Source: Promethearchaeota archaeon (GTDB lineage: Archaea; Asgardarchaeota; Lokiarchaeia; Sigyniarchaeales; SOKP01). Taken from it: DNA of 64,000 nt. The DNA lies in the NCBI GenBank assembly GCA_019058445.1, contig JAHPZA010000006.1, positions 1-64,000 of the forward strand, given 5' to 3'. The notes below the pieces were generated by a model. It saw only the letters and a program-made list of their open reading frames with translations. It did no database searches and was not told the DNA's origin. Shown one piece after another: positions 50,637 to 60,475 of this stretch. The first letter of the stretch is position 1, and every line of letters starts with the position of its first letter. Position numbers and translations under genes: made by a program.

Positions 50637-53591
50637 TTATCCAAATTTTTCTGCTTTCCATTCAATATAACCTTTAGTTAATTTTCCCCGCCATACAGCA
50701 TTTTTTCCAGTTTCTTCATTGTATTGTGCTTGAAGTGCTTCTTCGTCCTGTTCATCGGCAGTTGGTCTATCTTTTTTTGCGGGTGCTTTTTTGGCAGGCT
50801 CTTTTTTGGCGGCAGCTTTTTTAGCTGGAACTTTTTTAGGAGCTGCTTTTTTTGGAGCGGATTCACTTTTGATTTCTTTTTGAATTTTATCAACATCAAG
50901 AGCTTTTGCTTTAAGTAATAGGACATCTAAATTAACGGCATTACCGTGATCAGTATGCATTGGATCTATTCCATCATCACCAAAACTAAATTGTATTATA
51001 TTTTTATCTGAATTACGAACTGTACCATCATTTTCAATGACCATATCTTGTAGGGCATTAACTAATCTCCTTTGCATATATCCACTTGTGGAGGTTCTTA
51101 CTGCAGTATCAACAAGACCCTCACGACCTCCCATTGCATGAAAAAAGAATTCTTCAGGGCGTAGACCATTACGATAAGAGGATGTAACAAAACCGCGTGA
51201 ACGGGGAGTAAGATCATTAATTTTGAAATGAGGTAAAGTTCTTTGACTATAACCTCTATTAATTCTTTCACCTCTTATTGCTTGTTGTCCAACTACAGCA
51301 GACATTTGGCCTAAATTCAAAATATTACCTCGAGCACCTGATTTCGTCATAATAACAGAATGAGCTTCATCTCCAATATAATGTGCTGCAGTTTCCTCTG
51401 CTTTTTTACGAGCTTCTGCCAACACTTGTCTTATCCTCAGCTCTAAAGTTTCTCTCATTGAACGTCCAGGGGCCCTTTTCAAAATTTTTGTGTTATTTTC
51501 ATTAAAGGCTTTTATGAGCTTTTCAGCCTCCTTATTCGCCTCATCCAATATCTGTTGAATTGCATCGTAAGCCAATCCTTTTACGTAAACTTCATCTAAA
51601 CCCATCGTCATCCCATTTTGACGAATCACATATAGCAGCATTTTAGTAGCATTATCTAAAAATTCTCTTCCCCTTGCATTGCCATGATCTTTTATTATTC
51701 GCGCTAAAATACTGTTCGATTGCATTGCGCCAAATGAATTTTCATCAATGGTTCCTGTAATCAATTCACCATTTTTAATCATTACATACGCATCAAATTT
51801 GCAGTCTTTTCCTTTACATACATCACATTTTTTACAAAATTTAGATCTTACTCGTATATTTAAATCATCCGGAAATAATGAACTAAATATTTGCTTTCCA
51901 GAATACATAGGTTCGGGATCAGTAGTAATTGGTGTTAGATGATCTAATTGAAAATCGGGATTGGTTTCAAAAATTCCACCCATATATAATAATTTTAATG
52001 TATCTTTTTTATTGTATAATGATTCCTTACTTGTAAATTGAAATACAGATGATATAAAATCTTGAATTCCACCTAATATGGGGCCTCCAAATCGAGGTGA
52101 TAAAATATGTTCTTGAACTTTTAGCAATAACTCTGCTTCTGTACGCGCTTCTTCACTTTGCGGTACATGTAAATTCATCTCATCACCATCAAAATCAGCA
52201 TTGTATGGAGGGCATACAGTCAAATTTAATCTAAATGTTTTTCCATCCATAATTTTTACTTCATGAGCCATAATCGACATTCTATGAAGAGATGGTTGTC
52301 GATTGAACAGAACTAAATCCCCATTATTTAAATGTCGTTCAACTGTAAATCCAGGAGCTAGCATATCAGCAATGATTTTTCTGTTTTTTACATATCGAAG
52401 ATCAATCCTTCTTCGATCATTTCTAATTATATAATTTGCCCCCGGATGTCTAAGAGGACCATTAAGAACTAATTGTTTCATTTCTTCGATGTTCCAATCA
52501 TTTACATTAGTTGGGATTGTTAATATTTTGGCAACGTCTTGGGGAACCCCTACATCATTAACACTAATATATGGATTTGGTGAAATTACACTTCTTGCGG
52601 AAAAATCTACCCTTTTACCGCTTAAATTACTTCTAAAACGTCCTTCTTTGCCTTTAAGCCTTTGAGTTAAGGTTCTTAACGCTCTCCCAGAGCGATGTCT
52701 TGCAGGGGGTATCCCTGAAACTTGATTATCAAAATAAGTAGTTATATGATATTGTAATAATTCCCATAAATCCTCAACGATTAAATGAGGGGCTCCTGCA
52801 TCAATATTTTCTCTTAACCGCTGATTAATTCTAATAACATCTACTAATTTATGGGTTAGATCATCTTCAGAGCGAATTCCACTGTCCAAGGTAATCGAAG
52901 GTCTTGCACAAACAGGAGGAATAGGTAATACAGTAAAAATTACCCATTCAAGTCTAGCATTTGCCGGAGAAATACCTAATATTCTTAAGTCAGGATCTTG
53001 TATTTTTTTAAGACGTTCTAATATTTCTATAGGAGTTAATCTACGCGATCCTTTATTTTCTTCCTCTTCATAAAAGGTTGTAGGTTTTTCAATTATAATT
53101 TTCTTTTTAATAGCTCCACAGTAAGGACATTGTTTTGTTTTTCTTGCTTTTTTAAATACAACTTTCGTAAAATCTTCCTCAGTCTCAAACGAGATTTGAA
53201 TATTTTTTACTTGTTCTTCTCTAAATTGTTCTTTTTCTTCGTCTGTAAGCATTAATTTAGAGCATTCTGGGCAAATGGAACGTAACACTTTTAATACTTT
53301 CTTGGCATATCCGACATGAATTACCGGTCTCGCCAATTCTATGTGTCCAAAGTGCCCCATACAATTACTTACAAGGTTTCCACAAGTTTGGCATCTTTGT
53401 CCCGGCTCAATAGTACCTAATCGCTGATCCATAAGTCCTGAAGGAATTGGTAACCCATCTTCATCATAAGTGTCGGCTGTAATTATTCTAGCAGCTGACA
53501 TTTTTCTAATCTCGTCCGGACTTAATAATCCGAATTTGATTTTCTCAATCATTTTGGTCCTAGAAAATGTATAACTCATAGGAGATAACAT
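50637..53591 (-). CDS. rpoA1: RNA polymerase subunit A' (Rpo1N) with Lys/Ala/Pro linker
   Basis: N-terminal part of the largest polymerase subunit. Zinc motifs ([17 protein letters not shown] and CPYCG), lid and rudder ([20 protein letters not shown]) and the catalytic [10 protein letters not shown] near residue 465 are all present. At 984 residues it is 80-100 longer than usual: before the final ~40 residues lies a linker of PKK/AKK/APA repeats (about 907-944) like histone H1 tails. The frame is intact. The gene starts the operon; rpoB and rpoH are not upstream, where many archaea have them. Confidence 0.97.
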   Translation of the reverse strand: MLSPMSYTFSRTKMIEKIKFGLLSPDEIRKMSAARIITADTYDEDGLPIPSGLMDQRLGTIEPGQRCQTCGNLVSNCMGHFGHIELARPVIHVGYAKKVLKVLRSICPECSKLMLTDEEKEQFREEQVKNIQISFETEEDFTKVVFKKARKTKQCPYCGAIKKKIIIEKPTTFYEEEENKGSRRLTPIEILERLKKIQDPDLRILGISPANARLEWVIFTVLPIPPVCARPSITLDSGIRSEDDLTHKLVDVIRINQRLRENIDAGAPHLIVEDLWELLQYHITTYFDNQVSGIPPARHRSGRALRTLTQRLKGKEGRFRSNLSGKRVDFSARSVISPNPYISVNDVGVPQDVAKILTIPTNVNDWNIEEMKQLVLNGPLRHPGANYIIRNDRRRIDLRYVKNRKIIADMLAPGFTVERHLNNGDLVLFNRQPSLHRMSIMAHEVKIMDGKTFRLNLTVCPPYNADFDGDEMNLHVPQSEEARTEAELLLKVQEHILSPRFGGPILGGIQDFISSVFQFTSKESLYNKKDTLKLLYMGGIFETNPDFQLDHLTPITTDPEPMYSGKQIFSSLFPDDLNIRVRSKFCKKCDVCKGKDCKFDAYVMIKNGELITGTIDENSFGAMQSNSILARIIKDHGNARGREFLDNATKMLLYVIRQNGMTMGLDEVYVKGLAYDAIQQILDEANKEAEKLIKAFNENNTKILKRAPGRSMRETLELRIRQVLAEARKKAEETAAHYIGDEAHSVIMTKSGARGNILNLGQMSAVVGQQAIRGERINRGYSQRTLPHFKINDLTPRSRGFVTSSYRNGLRPEEFFFHAMGGREGLVDTAVRTSTSGYMQRRLVNALQDMVIENDGTVRNSDKNIIQFSFGDDGIDPMHTDHGNAVNLDVLLLKAKALDVDKIQKEIKSESAPKKAAPKKVPAKKAAAKKEPAKKAPAKKDRPTADEQDEEALQAQYNEETGKNAVWRGKLTKGYIEWKAEKFG

Positions 53592-53808
53592 CCACTAATT
53601 TCTATTTGAAATTCTAATACTATATAAAAATAAGTTGACAACTCTTGCACTATGGAGTAAAAAATACATTAAAAAATAAAAATTTTTTGGTTTTAGAGCT
53701 AATATTTATCTCTTTTTTTATTTTTTATATCTATAGATAAAAATGATTTAAAAACCTCTGTTCTAAGAGGATTCATTTTAGACTTATTTACAGTCAGTGT
53801 GATTCATA

Positions 53809-54981
53809 ATGACAAAAAAATTATTCTGGATACAACCTTACGATAAAGAATTCGAAGCAACAATAACAGCAGTAAGGAAAGAGGGAACAGTATTAGATCA
53901 AACTTTATTTTACCCTAGAAGTGGTGGACAAGCAAGCGATCGGGGCATTCTAAAAATGGGTGATTTAAAATTAGAAGTTGACAATGTCTCGAAAGCTGAC
54001 GATGAAATAATTCATCAAATTCCTACGGAATTCCTCGATACTATGAATATAGGAGACAAAATTACAGGGACCATTGATTGGGAATACCGATATGGTTTAA
54101 TGAAAGCTCATACATCTCAACACTTATTTTCAGCAATCGTGAAAAAGATGCTTGATATAGATACAGGACGAGTAGATATTAGTTTTGAAGAAGTCACATT
54201 TCAATTAACTAAGAGTTTGAGTTATGATCAATTAAAATCAGCATATAAGGAGATAAATCGTATTTGCACTGTTGAAAATATCAAAATAATTAGTAAAATT
54301 ATCACATATAAAGAAGCGGTCGATCTTAGCAAAGATATTAGAGGAGAAGAATTGCCTAAACACGATACTATCAGGCTTATCGAAAGTGAAAATTATGATT
54401 TAACTGCTTGCGGGGGAACCCATGTTCGGAACTCTAACGAAATCGGTCTTTTATTCATATATGAATTTAAGAGGGGGACTGATATTAAATATAACGTTGG
54501 TATGAAAGCTTTAACAGAAATATCAGAAATGATTCCGGATCTTTTAGAATTTAGCAATTCAATAAACCAACCAATAACAAATTTAAATGAAACCCTTAAA
54601 AAACGTTCAAATCTAATTGATAATTTACAACGGGATAAGATCGATCTTACAATTAATATTTTACACAAACTTTCCGAAAATCCTAATTTGAAAATAGAAA
54701 ATATTGGCATAAGCTATATAGATTTTCAAGTTGATAACAAAACGCTTTCAAAGGAGTTCAAAAATTTTCCACCAAATTCGCTTCTTATTATCAAGCTAGA
54801 AGAGAAAAAGTATAAAATTTTTTCAAACTCTAAGGATATCCTAGCTAAGGAGGTTATACAATATTTAATAGAGAAATATGAGGGAAAAGGGGGTGGTTCA
54901 GACACTTCTGCTCAGTGTGCCCTAGATAACAAACCTGTGGACATTTTAAATGATATGAAAATATTTTTAAATCAGAAATAA
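53809..54981 (+). CDS. alaX: alanyl-tRNA editing protein AlaX (long form)
   Basis: Free-standing editing enzyme that hydrolyses mischarged Ser- or Gly-tRNA(Ala). Zinc ligands are in AHTSQHLFS (His101, His105) and TACGGTHV (Cys201, His205). The C-terminal ~130 residues, ending KGGGSDTSAQCA, resemble the DHHA1 domain of alanyl-tRNA synthetase, which makes this the long AlaX-L type. Length 390 fits. It is divergent from rpoA1 and stands alone. Confidence 0.9.
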   Translation: MTKKLFWIQPYDKEFEATITAVRKEGTVLDQTLFYPRSGGQASDRGILKMGDLKLEVDNVSKADDEIIHQIPTEFLDTMNIGDKITGTIDWEYRYGLMKAHTSQHLFSAIVKKMLDIDTGRVDISFEEVTFQLTKSLSYDQLKSAYKEINRICTVENIKIISKIITYKEAVDLSKDIRGEELPKHDTIRLIESENYDLTACGGTHVRNSNEIGLLFIYEFKRGTDIKYNVGMKALTEISEMIPDLLEFSNSINQPITNLNETLKKRSNLIDNLQRDKIDLTINILHKLSENPNLKIENIGISYIDFQVDNKTLSKEFKNFPPNSLLIIKLEEKKYKIFSNSKDILAKEVIQYLIEKYEGKGGGSDTSAQCALDNKPVDILNDMKIFLNQK

Positions 54982-55233
54982 CACACACACCGCCTAATAA
55001 ATCTTATTATAATTGATACAGAACGGAATCGCAAAACGAGAGGTACAAGAACTAGTTTGAAAGATTGTCTTTCTTTACAGATAGGAGAAACTGTACTCTT
55101 TAAATTTTTGTGATTAAAAATGTTTTTGAATTTTATTAACCACTTTTCATTTGAGACCGACTATTTTAGCATATTAAAATAAGTAGATTTATATAAAAGA
55201 ATTTAATTTGATGTTATAATTTATACATTTATT

Positions 55234-55836
55234 ATGGATAAACTTGGCATTCTTAAAATTAAAGTTGTAAATTTTATTCTACAGATTTTCATTTTAAGTT
55301 TATTCATCTATGTTTTTAATTATAAGTTTGAAATTAATTTTGATGGAAGTATATCAAAAGAACGGCGAGATATTATTCAATTTCTCGCAAATTATATAAT
55401 GTTTGATGCAAACAATATCTCTGAAGTTCAATTCATATTCATATCATGGATTATTATATCGCTTATCCCAGTAATTAATTTCGATGATTATAAAACGATA
55501 TATTCCATGAATTTATATACGTTTTTCTTTCCCAATTTCTTTTTTTATATCTTCTTATATCGATATTCACCTAATTATTTTCATTCACGTTTTTCTACGC
55601 TTATTATACAAACCTTAATTCTTGGTGTTATTATCGTGGTTTTTTCAATTGGAATTTCGTTTGTATTAAAAAAAACCATAAGACATAAAGGGAAAGCTCA
55701 ATTTGAAGATTTTAAAAAAATTGTTAAGAACATTACATATAAGTGTCCCAACTGTGGGACTGAATTTAACTCAATCCCAAAATACTGTTATACTTGCTTA
55801 AAAGAATTAGAAACAAATGAGAATTTTCATGAGTGA
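55234..55836 (+). CDS. multi-span membrane protein with C-terminal zinc ribbon
   Basis: A 200-residue protein with about four transmembrane helices (for example FILQIFILSLFIYVFNY, FIFISWIIISLIPVI, LIIQTLILGVIIVVFSIGI). A cytosolic zinc ribbon (YKCPNCGTEF and YCYTCLKEL) closes it. Such RDD/Yip-like layouts are common in archaea; function unknown. It overlaps the first CoA-binding paralogue by 20 nt, so it is probably co-expressed with that gene cluster. Confidence 0.62.
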   Translation: MDKLGILKIKVVNFILQIFILSLFIYVFNYKFEINFDGSISKERRDIIQFLANYIMFDANNISEVQFIFISWIIISLIPVINFDDYKTIYSMNLYTFFFPNFFFYIFLYRYSPNYFHSRFSTLIIQTLILGVIIVVFSIGISFVLKKTIRHKGKAQFEDFKKIVKNITYKCPNCGTEFNSIPKYCYTCLKELETNENFHE

Positions 55837-57307
55837 TAATAATATGGCCCTTGACGGCTTATTTAAGCCCCAAACTGCTGCTATTTTTGAAGCGAAGGAG
55901 AATTTTTCCTTTTTCATAGAAGGTTTTAAGACCCAAGGTTTTGATTTAGATAACTTATATTTAATTTCTCCATCAGAGGAGGAGATTTTAGGTATAAAAT
56001 GTTATAAATCTTTTAGCAACATACCAATTAATACAATTGATCTGTTAATCTTAGCAGTTGGCAGAGATCGCCTTATAGATTCTTTAAGAAGTATTTTAGC
56101 TGTGAAAAAAGTTAGATTTATTCACTTTTTCACAGCCAGAACGGGCGAAGCTGATGAGATTGGTCTCAAAATTGAAAACGAAATAAGAGAGATATTAGAG
56201 CATGAGTATCCTAACACTCAAGCAATCGGTCCCAATTGCATGGGTGTTTATTGTCCTAAACATAGTTCTTATCTTCCTGACTTTCCCACTGAAAAGGGAG
56301 TTATAGGATTAGTTTTTCATTCTGGTGATTTATGTACAAGAACAATAAGATATGGTTTCATAAGACATAATTTAACCTTCTCGAAGGGAGCAAGTATTGG
56401 TAATTGTGTAAATCTACAAGTTTCTGATTTTTTGAAATTTTTTAAACATGATGAAGAAACTAAGGTCATAGCTACCTATTTTGAAGGATTTTCTCGATAT
56501 GGAAAAAATGAAGGAAGAAAAATATTCAATTTATTGGAAAATATAAAAAAACCTGTTTTATTCTTAAGGGGAGGTAAAACTAAGAGAGGACAATCTGCGG
56601 TATTAACTCATACTGGCTCACTGGGAACAGATGAAAAAATTTGGAGAGCTATTTTTAATCAAACGCCTTTAATCGAGGTAGGAAGCTCTATAAATGAACT
56701 TCTTGACTTTTTATACATATTCAATAAATATTATAAGAATAATCGAGGAACATTGATAGAAGATCAAATAAGTTTTTATCCCAAAGGTAAAAATACATTA
56801 GTAATTATTTGGTCAGGAGGTCTGGGCATTCTTGACACTGATACTTTAACTGAATTTGGGTTGAATTTACCATTATTCGATGGGAAAATAGTAGAGAAAT
56901 TAATGGAAATATATTCTTTAAAAATAGGATCACTCTCAAATCCCCTTGATCTTCCTTGGATTTCATCCAGAAGACATCAACAATATCTCGATCTTTGCAA
57001 AGCAGCAATTTCTGAGGACATCCAATTAGTAATAATGTACTCGGATGCTCGTCGTCGTGATAAAAAGACTTTTGAAATTATGTATAATAATTTAAAAACA
57101 ATAAAAGAATATGTAGAGTCGCTAAATAAAGTGTTTATCCTTATATTGCCTGATTCACCTTCCAATCTTAGAAAACAATATTATAAAATGCTTCTTAAAG
57201 ATGATTTTCTGGTATATCCCGATATCCAAAGAGCAGCTAAAGCTTTTTTGGCATTTTATCAACATGGGAAACAATTAAGAAGAATGCTAAAGAAAGAAAA
57301 ATTATAA
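55817..57307 (+). CDS. acyl-CoA synthetase (NDP-forming) alpha-like protein, copy 1
   Basis: A 496-residue protein with the alpha-subunit layout: CoA-binding Rossmann domain (~10-130), then two ligase-CoA domains. IGPNCMGVYCPKHSS and SAVLTHTGSLGTDEKIW are present; the histidine of THTGSLG (about 264) is the one phosphorylated in active enzymes. The usual GAS-glycine CoA-binding loop reads FEAKENFSFF, so CoA binding may be altered. No ATP-grasp beta subunit is adjacent. The first ATG (55817) overlaps the previous gene; ATG 55829 is an alternative. First of four tandem copies. Confidence 0.8.
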   Translation: MRIFMSDNNMALDGLFKPQTAAIFEAKENFSFFIEGFKTQGFDLDNLYLISPSEEEILGIKCYKSFSNIPINTIDLLILAVGRDRLIDSLRSILAVKKVRFIHFFTARTGEADEIGLKIENEIREILEHEYPNTQAIGPNCMGVYCPKHSSYLPDFPTEKGVIGLVFHSGDLCTRTIRYGFIRHNLTFSKGASIGNCVNLQVSDFLKFFKHDEETKVIATYFEGFSRYGKNEGRKIFNLLENIKKPVLFLRGGKTKRGQSAVLTHTGSLGTDEKIWRAIFNQTPLIEVGSSINELLDFLYIFNKYYKNNRGTLIEDQISFYPKGKNTLVIIWSGGLGILDTDTLTEFGLNLPLFDGKIVEKLMEIYSLKIGSLSNPLDLPWISSRRHQQYLDLCKAAISEDIQLVIMYSDARRRDKKTFEIMYNNLKTIKEYVESLNKVFILILPDSPSNLRKQYYKMLLKDDFLVYPDIQRAAKAFLAFYQHGKQLRRMLKKEKL

Positions 57308-57328
57308 TTTTTAAATCCAAGAATAAAA

Positions 57329-58834
57329 ATGTCAAGGTTAAAGAAAGAATTTACAATAAAAACGTCCAAGAGTATTGAAAATATGAAATCTTTAGATTTA
57401 TTGTTTAAACCTCGAAATGTAGTTATTTTTGAAGCGAAACCAAAAGTGGGTTATTTCATAGAAGGATTAAAATCACAAGGCTTTAATTTAGAGAATTTAT
57501 ATCTAATTTCTCCATCTAAAGATGAATTATCTGGCTTAAAATGCTATAATTCATTTGATGATCTTCCAATCGAAACCATTGATTTATTAATTTTATCTAT
57601 CAAAAGAGATTTAGTTATCCAAGCTTTAAATAATATTTTTTCTAAGAAAAAGGTAAATTTTATCCATTTTTTTACCGCAGGAATGAGTGAATCTGATGAA
57701 GAAGGACTATTTATTGAAAATCAAATTAGAAGAATTCTCGAGAATCCAGAAATTACCACCAGAGCGATTGGACCAAATTGTTTCGGTATATATTGTCCCA
57801 GTGGAAATAATTCATATATGCCATTTTTTCCAAATAAAAGTGGAAATATCGCCATAATTTCTCATTCTGGAGATATACTTTCTAGAACGGTGGGAAATGG
57901 AGCACTTATTTATAATCTGACATTTTCTAAGGGAGCTAGTATTGGTAATTGCGTGAGTTTACAAGTCTCTGATTTTTTAGAATATTTTAACCAAGATGAA
58001 GAGACCGATATTATTCTTATATATTTTGAGGGCTTTTCTCGTTATGAAAAATTGGAAGGGAGAAAATTATTTGAATTATTAATTAATATGCGAAAGCCTG
58101 TGTTAATTTTAAGAGGCGGAAAGACTAAGAGAGGGCAGTCTGCGGTTTTGTCCCACACTGGTTCATTGGGAACTCCTGAAAGAATATGGCATGCATTGTA
58201 TAAACAAACTCCTTTAATAGAAGTTGGAAGTTCTATAGAAGAAGTTATAGATCATTTATATTTCTTCTATGAATTTTATAAAAAAAATCGAGATTTGTCA
58301 TTAGATGCTAAGATCGATAAACTCCCTAAAGGAAAAAATGCCCTGGTAATTATTTGGAGCGGAGGGATTGGTATTATCGATACTGACGTCTTAACCGAAT
58401 TAGGATTTAATTTACCATTATTCAAGGGAGAAAAAGAGGAAAAATTAAATAAAATATATCCAGTTAAAATTGGTTCTCTTTCCAATCCTTTGGATCTTCC
58501 TTGGGTCTCGCGATCTGAAAAATATCTTGAATTATGTAAAGAAGCTATTTCCGAAGATATTGATATTGTGTTTATGCATACAGATGCAAGATTTGGTCGG
58601 AATTTAAAAAAACGTTTAGACAATTTGACAAAAATTAAAAATTATGTAGAATCCCAAAATAAAATATTAATCTTAATATTGCCTGAAACTCCCGAAAAAA
58701 ATCGGATTCGATACTTCCGTGCATTGGTTGAAAATGGATTTATTGTTTTTCCTGAACTTATGAGAGCTGGAAAAGCATATTTAGCCCTATATAATTATGG
58801 AATAAAAATTAAAAAGATGGAAAACAGAATTTAG
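57329..58834 (+). CDS. acyl-CoA synthetase (NDP-forming) alpha-like protein, copy 2
   Basis: 501 residues, 21 nt after copy 1 and closest to it: FEAKPKVGYFIEGLKSQGF, IGPNCFGIYCPSGNNSYM, SAVLSHTGSLGTPERIW and KIGSLSNPLDLPWVSR recur in register. It keeps the phosphohistidine-type histidine but, like copy 1, lacks the glycine loop of the CoA site. An N-terminal extension of ~20 residues (MSRLKKEFTIKTSKSIENMK) is specific to this copy. Probably arose by tandem duplication. Confidence 0.8.
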   Translation: MSRLKKEFTIKTSKSIENMKSLDLLFKPRNVVIFEAKPKVGYFIEGLKSQGFNLENLYLISPSKDELSGLKCYNSFDDLPIETIDLLILSIKRDLVIQALNNIFSKKKVNFIHFFTAGMSESDEEGLFIENQIRRILENPEITTRAIGPNCFGIYCPSGNNSYMPFFPNKSGNIAIISHSGDILSRTVGNGALIYNLTFSKGASIGNCVSLQVSDFLEYFNQDEETDIILIYFEGFSRYEKLEGRKLFELLINMRKPVLILRGGKTKRGQSAVLSHTGSLGTPERIWHALYKQTPLIEVGSSIEEVIDHLYFFYEFYKKNRDLSLDAKIDKLPKGKNALVIIWSGGIGIIDTDVLTELGFNLPLFKGEKEEKLNKIYPVKIGSLSNPLDLPWVSRSEKYLELCKEAISEDIDIVFMHTDARFGRNLKKRLDNLTKIKNYVESQNKILILILPETPEKNRIRYFRALVENGFIVFPELMRAGKAYLALYNYGIKIKKMENRI

Positions 58835-58876
58835 ATTTGTTAAATTATTTAGAGAAATATAAAGTGAAATTTAATA

Positions 58877-60364
58877 ATGTCAAAAAACAAAGAAAAGGAA
58901 AAATACTTGGATCCTTTATTTAAACCTAAAACAGTAGCAATTTATGGTGCCAGCGAGAGGGGTTCAACAAAACATTTTGTTGGAGGATTAGAAGTCCAGG
59001 GATTTAACAAGAAAAATCTTTATTTGATTAATCCATCTAAAGAGGAATTATTTGGATTAAAAGTATATAAATCACTTAAGGAAGTTCCGGAAGAGGAAAT
59101 TGATCATCTTATTTTATCTATCAGAAGAGAAAGATTAATTCAAAGTTTAGAAGAAATTTTTTCACAGAAAAAAGTGAATTCAATCCAAATATTTACCGCA
59201 GGCACGGGAGAGTATGATACTGAGGGGATACAAATTGAAAGAGATATTAAAGAAATGCTTAATGATGAGAAAGTTAACACCAGAATTATTGGACCTAATT
59301 GTATGGGGGTTTACAGTCCAAGTGGACATATTGCATATTTAAAAAGTTTTCCGCAAGAACCTGGTAATATTGGTTTAGTATTTCAATCAGGTGATTTACA
59401 CACCAGATTGATTAAGTTTGCTAATTTAAGATATGGAGTTAAATTTTCAAAGGGGGTCAGCATAGGAAACACTGTAGATCTTCAAATATCTGAGGTCTTA
59501 GAATACTTCAATACTGATGAGGAAACTGATATTATCGCAGTATATTTTGAAGGATTCTCTACTCTTCATCCAAATGAGGGCAAAAAATTATTAAAAACTT
59601 TAAAAACTATGAAAAAACCTGTTCTTTTTATGAGAGGTGGTGAAACTGAACGCGGACAAACTGCGGTCCTTACACATACAGGTACGATCGGAACAAAACA
59701 AAAAATATGGGATGCTGTATTTAAACAAACACCTATCATTAAAGTTCCAAGCTCTCTAGATTCAATTTTAGATTATATTTATATTTTCTATACATATATC
59801 AATAGATATAAAAAAATTGGAATAAAGATTAATGAAATTCCATATCCAATTGGAAAAAATACTCTTGTAGTGTTATGGTCTGGAGGATTTGGAATATTGG
59901 CAACGGACACATTAACTAAATTAGGATTGAATTTGCCTAATTTCAAGGGAGAAGTCTTGGAAAAATTAAGACAAATTTACCACATCAAGATCGGGAGCTT
60001 AAGCAATCCTTTAGATATGCCGTGGATTGAAAGCAGTAAGGAATATTTAGAGATATGTAAAGCTGCAATTGCAGAAGACATTGATCTCGTCATAATCGAA
60101 ACGGATGTTGCTAAGAATTTTAAACAAACAAAACATTTTCCCGGGTATTATTCAAATTTAAAAGAAATTAAAGAATTTGTGGAATCTTTAGATAAACTTT
60201 TAATTCTAATTCTCTACCAATATCCCAGCCCACACCGAAAAGAATTTTACGATATGCTCATCGAAGATGGTTTTATCGTATATCCTACTCTTCCTCAAGC
60301 AGCAAAATCTTATTTAGCATTATATGAATATGGTCTGAAAATACAAGCCTTAAAAAATCAATAA
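58877..60364 (+). CDS. acyl-CoA synthetase (NDP-forming) alpha-like protein, copy 3
   Basis: 495 residues. This is the only copy with a near-normal CoA-binding loop (AIYGASERGSTKHFVGGL). It also has IGPNCMGVYSPSGHIAYL, TAVLTHTGTIGTKQKIW and KIGSLSNPLDMPWIES. It may therefore be the ancestral or catalytically most competent member. Separated from copy 2 by 42 nt, so co-transcription is likely. Confidence 0.82.
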   Translation: MSKNKEKEKYLDPLFKPKTVAIYGASERGSTKHFVGGLEVQGFNKKNLYLINPSKEELFGLKVYKSLKEVPEEEIDHLILSIRRERLIQSLEEIFSQKKVNSIQIFTAGTGEYDTEGIQIERDIKEMLNDEKVNTRIIGPNCMGVYSPSGHIAYLKSFPQEPGNIGLVFQSGDLHTRLIKFANLRYGVKFSKGVSIGNTVDLQISEVLEYFNTDEETDIIAVYFEGFSTLHPNEGKKLLKTLKTMKKPVLFMRGGETERGQTAVLTHTGTIGTKQKIWDAVFKQTPIIKVPSSLDSILDYIYIFYTYINRYKKIGIKINEIPYPIGKNTLVVLWSGGFGILATDTLTKLGLNLPNFKGEVLEKLRQIYHIKIGSLSNPLDMPWIESSKEYLEICKAAIAEDIDLVIIETDVAKNFKQTKHFPGYYSNLKEIKEFVESLDKLLILILYQYPSPHRKEFYDMLIEDGFIVYPTLPQAAKSYLALYEYGLKIQALKNQ

Positions 60365-60475
60365 AATGGAATTAAGATCAATACGTATTCAATTTTAATC
60401 TTATTTTTGAAAAAACCTAAAATCTAAAGATAAAGTATAATTTACAAAATTAATATTAATAAAAGCCATTAATAA

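Noticed and set aside
50724..50926. Frames on both strands across the rpoA1 Lys/Ala/Pro linker
   Set aside because: They are shadows of the low-complexity repeat in rpoA1.
58276..58623. 115-residue minus-strand frame inside CoA-synthetase copy 2
   Set aside because: Antisense shadow; the plus-strand protein is conserved in all four paralogues.
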